Assembly: GCA_964592275.1 (NCBI GenBank) | Contig: CAZQDJ010000013.1 | Location: 1-31,263, forward strand | Direction: 5' to 3' | Length of the DNA: 31,263 nucleotides | Source of the DNA: CANNBR01 sp964592275 | GTDB lineage: Bacteria > Babelota > Babeliae > Babelales > CAIQNR01 | Shown here: piece after piece, positions 25,032-31,263 of the stretch | Position numbering within the stretch: position 1 is the stretch's first letter | Layout of the letters: every line of letters begins with the position of its first letter | The notes under the pieces: generated by a model | Told to the model about the DNA's origin: nothing | The model's input: the letters and a program-made list of their open reading frames with translations, nothing else | Database searches by the model: none | Program-made: the position numbers and the translations under genes

Positions 25032-26366
25032 TTAAGTAACCATGACTCGTTCTTCAGGATACGTGTATTCTCGAGTGTCATTCTTTTTTCGTAATGCAAT
25101 AAGTAAGGTAAGCGATCCAACGCGTCCTATAAACATGCTGAGAGCTATTAATGATTTTCCGATAACAGAAAGGTAAGGAGTAATGCCGATGGTTGCTCCG
25201 AGTGTGGAAAATGCTGAAATTACTTCAAACATGATGTCTAAAAATGGCCAACTGTTTTCTGTAATTAAAAGACAAAAGATGGTGAGAATTACCCACACGA
25301 TACTTAAAGAGACAATGGCAAGTGCTCGATATACTTGGTCTTTACTAATAGTTCGTCCGTTTAAATCAACGTTCGTTTTGCTCAAAATAGCGGCATTGAT
25401 AGTTGCAATAAAAATGGCTGCCGTTGTCAGCTTAATACCACCACCGGTTGATCCAGGAGCAGAACCAATAAACGAATTGATCATGATAGTAAAAAGTGAT
25501 GCGTGTTGCATGTCATCAGGGTGCACTGAAAAATATCCGCCACTACGTGAATTAACGGACATAAAAAAGGCATTGACGTATTGTAGAGGGCTACTAAATC
25601 CTTCAAAGGTGTTGTTATGTTCTAAAAGCCAAAAAACAAAAGTTCCCGCTATTACAAAAAAGAAGTAGTACCACAAAATGATTTTTGTTTGTAAAGAAAG
25701 GGTGGTTCTTTTTTTTGCAATCCAAGGATTGAATTTTGTTACTAATTCTCTCCACGTAATAAATCCAAGGCCTCCGCTGATCATTAAAAAACTTGTAACA
25801 AGGAGCATGTTGTAATTTTCTGCATACACGACCATGCCTCCTGCAAAAGGAGTAATTCCTGCGTTACAAAATGCTGATATTGACTGAAACAGTGAATAAA
25901 ATAGTGCCTTAGGGAGAGTAAAATCATGACGTAGGGTTTGAAAAATAAAAAAGGCTCCCACAAGTTCGATGACTGCGGTAAGACCAATAATAAAAAGAAG
26001 AATTTTCTTGGTATGCTTCCAGGAATCAAGATCAAGCATTTCGCCTGCCATTACCTGGCTTGAAAGCCCTAAATTTACAAAAAGAGAAACAACAAAAAAG
26101 GTAAGGGTAATAAGACCAAGCCCACCGATTTGAATGAGCATCATAATGATTACTTGTCCAATGGGAGTAAAATTTTCAAATGGTACTGTTAATAATCCTG
26201 TAACACAGGTGCAAGATGTTGCAGTAAAAAAGAGGTCGATAAAAGCAATGGGTTGTGTTCGAGAAAAAGGAAGCGCTAGTAAAAAAGTTCCCAATGCAAT
26301 TGCCATTGACATAGAGATGAAAATGGTTCGACTTGGTGAAAAAAAATGAGTTTTATTAATTCCCAT
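25032..26366 (-). CDS. ktrB: KtrB/TrkH-type potassium uptake channel
   Basis: This is the membrane pore of a Ktr potassium uptake system, 444 residues with about ten hydrophobic helices. The four pore-loop repeats can be seen: ATSCTCVTGL, SAFCNAGIT, SVNSRSGGYFS and AFSTLGATIG, each with the filter glycine. GSAPGSTGGGIK is a typical KtrB segment and the C-terminal IGRVGSLTLLIAL also fits. AGGATC lies before the ATG. It is flanked by yqaA upstream (33 nt) and ktrA downstream, and is probably part of a four-gene operon led by glyS. Confidence 0.93.
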   Translation of the reverse strand: MGINKTHFFSPSRTIFISMSMAIALGTFLLALPFSRTQPIAFIDLFFTATSCTCVTGLLTVPFENFTPIGQVIIMMLIQIGGLGLITLTFFVVSLFVNLGLSSQVMAGEMLDLDSWKHTKKILLFIIGLTAVIELVGAFFIFQTLRHDFTLPKALFYSLFQSISAFCNAGITPFAGGMVVYAENYNMLLVTSFLMISGGLGFITWRELVTKFNPWIAKKRTTLSLQTKIILWYYFFFVIAGTFVFWLLEHNNTFEGFSSPLQYVNAFFMSVNSRSGGYFSVHPDDMQHASLFTIMINSFIGSAPGSTGGGIKLTTAAIFIATINAAILSKTNVDLNGRTISKDQVYRALAIVSLSIVWVILTIFCLLITENSWPFLDIMFEVISAFSTLGATIGITPYLSVIGKSLIALSMFIGRVGSLTLLIALRKKNDTREYTYPEERVMVT

Positions 26367-26399
26367 GGATTGATCCTGACAAGCTAATACTACTTAACA

Positions 26400-27008
26400 T
26401 TATGTAATAACAAACACTATGCCTAAAAGAAGAACGATAAAGAGCGCGACAAGACTGTTAAAATAACGATCGATATGATTTTTAATAGGTGCTCCCCAGG
26501 TGAACATAATGAGTGCTATTAAAAATAAACGAGCGCCTCGAATAATAAGTGAACAAACAATAAAAGGGATGAGTGAAAGTCGACAGAAACCTGCAGTGAG
26601 GGTAATTACTTTATAAGGAAGCGGAGTGAGCCCTGCCATAAAAATAGCTCCTGCTTGGTGTGTTTGGTACTGATTGCAAAGATAGTCGAATTTTTGTTGT
26701 GTGGTTACCAATGAAACTATTTTTTGACCAGCAAGTTCCCAAACATAATAGCCTAGATAATAAGCAGCAATGCCACCAATAACTGAAGCGATGGTGGCAA
26801 CAAGAGCGTATAAAAATGAACGTTTAGGGCGCTCTGAGCAAAAGAGGACAAGCATGGGCCCTGCAGGGAGCATCACTATTGCATCAATAAAAAAGAAAAG
26901 GGCTAAAATAAAAATGCCGAAAGGGCGATGAACTAATGTTCCCATCCAATCGTAAAGGCGCCGAAGCGCCTCTGCAGCTTTTCCTAGTACCGGTACTCTT
27001 TTAATCAC
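26400..27008 (-). CDS. YqaA-type membrane protein (VTT/SNARE-associated domain, DedA superfamily)
   Basis: This 202-residue integral membrane protein has the marks of the YqaA branch of the DedA/VTT superfamily: AYYLGYYVWELAGQ and FMAGLTPLPYKVITLTAG, followed by IIRGARLFLIA. DedA relatives are implicated in lipid (undecaprenyl-phosphate or phospholipid) translocation and membrane homeostasis; the substrate here is unknown. The GTG start (27006-27008) overlaps the glyS stop by eight bases, so translation is probably coupled. The ribosome site is weak and Met22 is an alternative start. Confidence 0.82.
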   Translation of the reverse strand: MIKRVPVLGKAAEALRRLYDWMGTLVHRPFGIFILALFFFIDAIVMLPAGPMLVLFCSERPKRSFLYALVATIASVIGGIAAYYLGYYVWELAGQKIVSLVTTQQKFDYLCNQYQTHQAGAIFMAGLTPLPYKVITLTAGFCRLSLIPFIVCSLIIRGARLFLIALIMFTWGAPIKNHIDRYFNSLVALFIVLLLGIVFVIT

Positions 27009-28335
27009 GCGGTTTTCTTTCTTTAGTCATTTGTTCTTTGAGGTAATCAACAAGTCGATCTATGGGGAGACGTTCTTGTTGTGTCGTATCACGGTCGCGA
27101 ACGGTGACGCAATGGTCTTGCTCACTATCAAAGTCATAGGTCACACAAAAAGGAGTTCCTATTTCATCTTGACGGCGGTAGCGTTTTCCAATTGAACCAG
27201 ACTCATCTATTTGAGCTGTAAAGCCAGCGAGTTTTACCGATTTGTAAAGCTTTTCAACTGGTTCTGTAAGTTTTTTTGCTAACGGCATAAAAGCAACGGT
27301 GATCGGGGCAATGGAAGGTGCAAAGGCAAGTACGATTCGTTTTTCTCCTTCAACTTCGTCTTCGCGATATGAATCAAAAAGCAAGGTTAAAAAGAGTCGA
27401 TCAACGCCGATTGAAGATTCAACAACATGAGGCATATATGATTCGCGCGTTTCTTCATCAAAAACAGCAAGGTCTTTTCCTGAGTGAGTAGTGTGTTGCG
27501 TTAAATCAAAGGCGCCACGATGAGCGATACCTTCAAGTTCTTTCCAGCCAAAAGGAAAATTGTATTCAACGTCTACGCAACGTGCTGCGTAATGGGCAAG
27601 TTCACTTTTTTCGTGTTCGCGAATACGAATTTTTTCAGGAGTGATTCCGATAGCTTTGTAAAACTTAAGGCGATGTTCAATCCAAAAAGCAAGGGCATCG
27701 TTAGAGGTTTCTGGTTTACAAAACCATTCAATTTCCATTTGTTCAAATTCACGCATTCTGAATAAAAATTGCTTTGGAGTGATTTCGTTGCGGAATGCTT
27801 TCCCTATTTGGGCAATACCAAAAGGCATTTTAACGCGAGCAGTGGTGAGTACATTTTTAAAATTTACAAAAATAGCTTGTGCCGTTTCAGGTCGTAAATA
27901 ACAAGTTGCTGCAGCTGATTCAAGAGCTCCTAATTGTGTTTTAAACATCATGTTGAAGTTGCGCACATCGGTAAATTCTCTTTTGCCGCAAGAAGGGCAT
28001 CCCTTTGAGAAATCGGTATCATCAGCTCGAAAGCGGTGTTTGCAATTTTTACAATCGATCATTGGGTCATGGAATCCTTCAACGTGGCCGGAAGCTTTCC
28101 ATACTGCTTCAGGAGCAAGAAGTGATCCTTCAAGTTCAACAATAGAACCGCGATCGTTTTCAAGAGAAGTTAACCAGGCTTTTTTAATATTCTTTTTTAA
28201 GAGGGTACCGAGTGGTCCAAAGTCATAGATGCCATTAATGCCACCATAAATATCAGCAGCTGGATAGACAAATCCACGGCGCTTGCATAGGCTCACTAAC
28301 GTTTCTAAAGAGACCGATGTTTCGCTTGATTTCAT
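27001..28335 (-). CDS. glyS: Glycyl-tRNA synthetase, alpha2 (class II) type
   Basis: The enzyme charges tRNA-Gly. Class II features are AFRNEITPKQFLFRMREFEQMEIEWF-type motif 2 (split here near 27770-27800), motif 3 ESSIGVDRLFLTLL, and a zinc knuckle with CKNC and CPSC. The C-terminal anticodon-binding domain carries IDESGSIGKRYRRQDEIGTPFCVTYD. I chose Met7 (28335; 444 residues), because AAGGA lies 8 nt upstream; the frame is open to 28353. It is the single-chain alpha2 form, not the GlyQ/GlyS two-subunit form of many bacteria. It leads a probable operon with yqaA, ktrB and ktrA. Confidence 0.95.
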   Translation of the reverse strand: MKSSETSVSLETLVSLCKRRGFVYPAADIYGGINGIYDFGPLGTLLKKNIKKAWLTSLENDRGSIVELEGSLLAPEAVWKASGHVEGFHDPMIDCKNCKHRFRADDTDFSKGCPSCGKREFTDVRNFNMMFKTQLGALESAAATCYLRPETAQAIFVNFKNVLTTARVKMPFGIAQIGKAFRNEITPKQFLFRMREFEQMEIEWFCKPETSNDALAFWIEHRLKFYKAIGITPEKIRIREHEKSELAHYAARCVDVEYNFPFGWKELEGIAHRGAFDLTQHTTHSGKDLAVFDEETRESYMPHVVESSIGVDRLFLTLLFDSYREDEVEGEKRIVLAFAPSIAPITVAFMPLAKKLTEPVEKLYKSVKLAGFTAQIDESGSIGKRYRRQDEIGTPFCVTYDFDSEQDHCVTVRDRDTTQQERLPIDRLVDYLKEQMTKERKPRD

Positions 28336-28492
28336 CGCAATATTCCTTATCATTAAGTGTCTACATGAAGCGTCTATAGTATCATATTTTTCAGAGTCCG
28401 CACAGGAAGCTTATAACGAAAAATAAGATGTCTTAAGGAGTGCCGATAAAAAATAGAAAGAGAGTCTTATAATAATTAAAAAGGATTAAAGA

Positions 28493-30163
28493 ATGAAGTA
28501 TATAAAAGAGCTTTGCATTGGAGCGATAATGATCGCGCTTTCGGTGTTGTTATTCCAACTATTTAAAAATCAAAAAGAACTCCAACAAGCATTATCTACT
28601 TATGGAGTTATGATAAAACATACTGCTGGAGAAGGTCCTGCTGCTGCACCGATGGTGTTAATGCCAGTACAACCATGGGCAGTAGTACAAGAAAAGGCAC
28701 GTAATACGGTGGTGCAAGTTATTGCGCAAACGGCAGAAATAAACATTTTGCAGCCGTATAAAACGCCAAAACAAAATATGGGTTCAGGGACTGCGTTCTT
28801 TATCACAGAAGCTGGTGAATTGATTACCAATTATCATGTGATTGCAGAAGCGCAAGCAATTTGGATCAAAATTCCTTCTTTGGGAAAAATAATTATTGAT
28901 GCAGAGGTAGTTGGAAAATCTCCAGAACGTGATTTAGCGTTGCTGCGTGTTTCTCAAGAAGGGCTTGCAATAATTAAAGATAAGTTAGGAACAATTCCAT
29001 TCTTGCCCTTGGGTAATTCTGACATAGTAAAACGCGTTGATGAAGTTTTAACCATTGGCTATCCGCTTGGGCAAACATCATTAAAAAGTAATACTGGCGT
29101 GGTGAGTGGTCGTGAACATATTGCTGGCCGTTTATTTATTCAAATCGATTCGCCAATCAATCCCGGAAACTCTGGTGGTCCTGCGTTAAATATGGCAGGT
29201 GAGGTTATCGGGATTACTTCATGCGGAATCCCTGGTGCTCAAAACGTTGGTTACATCATTCCAAGTAATGAATTAAAGATGGTACTCCCTGATCTTCGTA
29301 AAGTTTCATTATTACGTAGACCGTTTCTTGGTTTCTTTTTAAATAGCGGCAGTGAAGAGCTGGCTAAACATTTGGGAAATCCAGTGCCATCCGGCTGTTA
29401 CATTGTTGATGTGTATTCAACAAGTCCGCTTTCAAAAGCTGGAGTAAAAGCAGGGGATATGATTTACGAAATTAACGGTATCGGCGTTGATGAATATGGA
29501 GATCTTTGTGTTTCGTGGAGTGAAGACAAATTATCATTGATGGACTATATTTCGATGCTTGAAATTGGTCAAACGGTTCATATTGTTGTGTATCGTAATG
29601 GTGTGCGTAAAGAAGTCAGTCTTCTTTTTGATCGCACAGAATTGGCTCCTGTTAGACAAATATTTTTGGATGATGATCGCATTGATTACGAAATTTTTGG
29701 TGGCATGCTTATTCAGCCTTTGGCTCTTAACCATGTACCAGCACTTGTTGGTAATGCTCCAATCCTTACGCGCTATGGTGTTCCCAAAAATCAAATGGAA
29801 CCGGCATTAATTGTGACCCATATTGTGCCAAACTCTCAAATACAACGTCTTAACTTGCTTGGAGAAGGTGCCTTGTTAAGCGAAGTGAATGGCAAAAAAG
29901 TAAAGACGATGGACGATCTTCGTCATGCAATTGGACAAGGTATCGATAAAGAACGCATTACCTTTAAAACAGAAGATGGAGTGTTTTTTGTTTTAAATGT
30001 TAAAAAAGTACTTGAAGACGAAGCAAAGCTTTCGCAAACGTATCAGTACCCGTTATCGCCATTTATTAAGCAGTTGTTAAATAAAGTACTGGTAACAGAA
30101 AAGAAAGTAGTGGCGGCTTCAATGAGTTCTAAAAATCTTCCTGTAGCTCCAGCCACTGTTTAG
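28493..30163 (+). CDS. HtrA/Deg-type serine protease with PDZ domain, membrane-anchored
   Basis: This 556-residue protease probably degrades damaged proteins in the envelope. An N-terminal hydrophobic anchor (about 7-24) is followed by a linker and a trypsin-like domain. The catalytic triad is complete: H115 in TNYHVIAEA, D147 in ERDLALL, S227 in NPGNSGGPA. A PDZ domain follows (about 285-380: SPLSKAGVKAGDMIYEING). The final part (about 395-520) contains DYEIFGGMLIQPLAL and VLNxxxV-like segments resembling the second, atypical PDZ of plant and bacterial Deg9-type proteases more than the second PDZ of DegP. AAGGA precedes the ATG. Confidence 0.9.
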   Translation: MKYIKELCIGAIMIALSVLLFQLFKNQKELQQALSTYGVMIKHTAGEGPAAAPMVLMPVQPWAVVQEKARNTVVQVIAQTAEINILQPYKTPKQNMGSGTAFFITEAGELITNYHVIAEAQAIWIKIPSLGKIIIDAEVVGKSPERDLALLRVSQEGLAIIKDKLGTIPFLPLGNSDIVKRVDEVLTIGYPLGQTSLKSNTGVVSGREHIAGRLFIQIDSPINPGNSGGPALNMAGEVIGITSCGIPGAQNVGYIIPSNELKMVLPDLRKVSLLRRPFLGFFLNSGSEELAKHLGNPVPSGCYIVDVYSTSPLSKAGVKAGDMIYEINGIGVDEYGDLCVSWSEDKLSLMDYISMLEIGQTVHIVVYRNGVRKEVSLLFDRTELAPVRQIFLDDDRIDYEIFGGMLIQPLALNHVPALVGNAPILTRYGVPKNQMEPALIVTHIVPNSQIQRLNLLGEGALLSEVNGKKVKTMDDLRHAIGQGIDKERITFKTEDGVFFVLNVKKVLEDEAKLSQTYQYPLSPFIKQLLNKVLVTEKKVVAASMSSKNLPVAPATV

Positions 30164-30191
30164 TAACTAGGTACTGTATATATAAAAATAC

Positions 30192-30220
30192 AAAAGCCCT
30201 GGAGTAGATTCGGGGCTTTT
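30192..30220 (+). terminator. Rho-independent terminator between htrA-type gene and tlyA
   Basis: AAAAGCCC (30192-30199) pairs with GGGCTTTT (30213-30220), with a T-G wobble inside and an 11-nt loop; T-run at the end. It lies only 17 nt before the tlyA ATG, so the protease gene is terminated there and tlyA is either a read-through gene or regulated by this hairpin. Confidence 0.75.
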
Positions 30221-30236
30221 TAGAGGACATAAACGC

Positions 30237-30971
30237 ATGAGTAAGAAAGAACGTCTTGATGTGCGTGTTCATGCACTTCATACCCATTTAAGTCGTAATC
30301 AAATTCAAAGTTTTATTATGCAAGGTAAAGTTAAAGTTGATGGAGAAACTATTACCAAGGCAGGGCAGATGATTGCTGAAGGAGCAGACATTGAGTTTAT
30401 CGATGATACTCCACGATTTGTGTGTCGTGCAGGTTTTAAACTTGAAAAAGCGCTCGAAGATTTTGGCCTTGATGTGACCGGATTGGTAGTTCTTGATGCT
30501 GGTCTTTCAACGGGTGGTTTTACCGATTGCTTGTTGCAAAAGGGAGCAGCTCGAGTCTACGGAGTTGATGTTGGGCATAGCCAAGTTCACGAAAAAATTA
30601 AAGGTGATGCTCGCGTTATGGTTATGGAGCAAACTAATCTCCGGTATGTTACTTCTGTAGGACAGCTGGTTGACCTGGTGACCTTGGATTTATCGTTTAT
30701 ATCAGTTCTTAAGGTGATGGATGCAGTAAAAGCTGTTTTAAAACCAGAGGGGCATCTCTTGGTACTTGTTAAACCGCAATTTGAAGCTGAGCGTCACGAA
30801 GTCGGGCGCGGTGGGATTATTAAAGATGAAGAGATTCACAATCAGGTGGTTAAAAAAGTTACCGCTGGCATTGCTCTCCATGGGTTTGCATTGAAAGGTG
30901 TTATTGATTCCCCCATACTCGGAGCGGCTGGCAATAAAGAGTTCTTGGCATTATTCAAAAGAGTAGCGTAG
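30237..30971 (+). CDS. tlyA: TlyA-family rRNA 2'-O-methyltransferase
   Basis: TlyA methylates ribose 2'-hydroxyls in rRNA using SAM; the family name haemolysin is historical. An S4 domain (about 1-60: LDVRVHALHTHLSRNQIQ) is joined to an FtsJ/RrmJ-like domain. The SAM motif is DAGLSTGGFTD (87-97), and catalytic residues are K68 (RAGFK), D151 (TLDLSF) and K179 (VKPQFE). Length 244 is slightly short for the family because the C-terminus ends at LFKRVA. GAGGA lies about 10 nt before the ATG. The last 15 codons are repeated in a diverged form 83 nt downstream, suggesting recombination at the 3' end. Confidence 0.93.
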   Translation: MSKKERLDVRVHALHTHLSRNQIQSFIMQGKVKVDGETITKAGQMIAEGADIEFIDDTPRFVCRAGFKLEKALEDFGLDVTGLVVLDAGLSTGGFTDCLLQKGAARVYGVDVGHSQVHEKIKGDARVMVMEQTNLRYVTSVGQLVDLVTLDLSFISVLKVMDAVKAVLKPEGHLLVLVKPQFEAERHEVGRGGIIKDEEIHNQVVKKVTAGIALHGFALKGVIDSPILGAAGNKEFLALFKRVA

Positions 30972-31003
30972 ATCACGCCTTAGCACATAGTGCGGCGGCG
31001 GAT

Positions 31004-31057
31004 GGAGCGGCCGGGAATAAAGAGTTCTTGGCTCTTTTTAAAAGAATTGAAAATTAA
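31004..31057 (+). pseudogene. Orphan second copy of a tlyA 3' end
   Basis: This stretch encodes GAAGNKEFLALFKRIEN and a stop, nearly the same as GAAGNKEFLALFKRVA at the end of tlyA (30921-30971). Across the shared 14 codons all nucleotide differences are at synonymous positions (GCT/GCC, GGC/GGG, GCA/GCT, TTA/CTT, TTC/TTT). The copy has no upstream frame and cannot be translated as a gene. It looks like the tail of an earlier or homologous tlyA left after recombination. Confidence 0.75.
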
Positions 31058-31078
31058 TGAATGAGTAAATAAAAAAAA

Positions 31079-31249
31079 TCCCGTCATTGCGAGCTTGCGT
31101 GGCAATCCATCCGTGGTTTTCTCTTAAAAGTTTACATCGCATGGATGCCAGAAACTTTTTTAAAGTCATTAAAATCCTTTTATTACAGGCATTGTTTGTT
31201 TTTTATGTCAGTTATGGAGGGATTGCCACGCAAGCTCGCACTGACGGGA
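31079..31249. repeat. MITE-like inverted-repeat element, copy 2
   Basis: The ends TCCCGTCATTGCGAGCTTGC (from 31079) and CAAGCTCGCACTGACGGGA (to 31249) form inverted repeats matching at all but one of about 30 positions. The interior is similar to copy 1 at 22160-22325, including the inner GATGCC/GGCATT pair. It follows the tlyA tail fragment, downstream of a plus-strand gene as in copy 1. There is no coding capacity. Confidence 0.8.
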
Positions 31250-31263
31250 ATTATTTTTTAATT

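Noticed and set aside
1..31263. CRISPR arrays, rRNA genes, complete insertion sequences or prophage genes
   Set aside because: I found no regularly spaced direct repeats, no rRNA and no intact transposase, integrase or phage structural gene.

Overview
The window reads as a chromosomal segment of an AT-rich, host-associated bacterium. Ordinary bacterial housekeeping genes (ruvB, yebC, rodA, uvrA, mutS, rluB-type, rplU, ktrAB, glyS, htrA-type, tlyA, tRNA-Pro, tRNA-His) alternate with large, unrecognised proteins that carry Sec-type signal peptides. Two proteins have eukaryotic-type zinc folds: tandem C2H2 fingers and a RING-H2 finger. This combination recalls Candidatus Dependentiae (TM6, Babeliae) or another intracellular symbiont of protists. 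That placement is an inference from gene style; no rRNA is present to settle it.

Layout. 1-840: a repeat fragment, the 3' remnant of an IS30-family transposase, and a C2H2 zinc-finger gene in the same reading frame as the remnant. 842-2608 (minus): ruvB then yebC. 2845-4959 (plus): two exported, charged, helical proteins; the second ends in a short RHS-core-like motif. 4983-6074 (minus): rodA. 6191-6879 (plus): a HepT/MntA-type HEPN-nucleotidyltransferase toxin-antitoxin pair. 6885-7210: a shared terminator, tRNA-Pro and tRNA-His (minus) with a good promoter, and the divergent uvrA promoter. 7256-9829: a UvrA that lacks most of its insertion domain. 9995-18256: a block of five exported proteins of unknown function, including a 1001-residue P-loop protein and a RING-H2 protein with beta-propeller-like repeats, with one fold-back repeat element inside the block. 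18390-22121: divergent rluB-type gene and mutS. 22160-22325: a MITE-like inverted-repeat element. 22330-23748 (minus): another exported protein. 23925-24260: rplU. 24347-28335 (minus): a probable operon glyS-yqaA-ktrB-ktrA. 28493-30971 (plus): an HtrA-type protease and tlyA, followed by a second, diverged tlyA 3' end and a second copy of the MITE-like element at the window's right edge.

How the genes fit together: DNA repair and recombination (RuvB, UvrA, MutS), translation and RNA modification (YebC, L21, GlyRS, RluB-type, TlyA, tRNAs), cell shape (RodA), potassium uptake (KtrAB) and envelope quality control (HtrA) are the core. The exported proteins and the two eukaryotic-like zinc proteins are the accessory layer and the best candidates for host interaction. 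The most notable items are the exported RING-H2 protein, the C2H2 protein beside the IS30 remnant, the exported P-loop protein, the UvrA domain loss, and the tlyA tail duplication.
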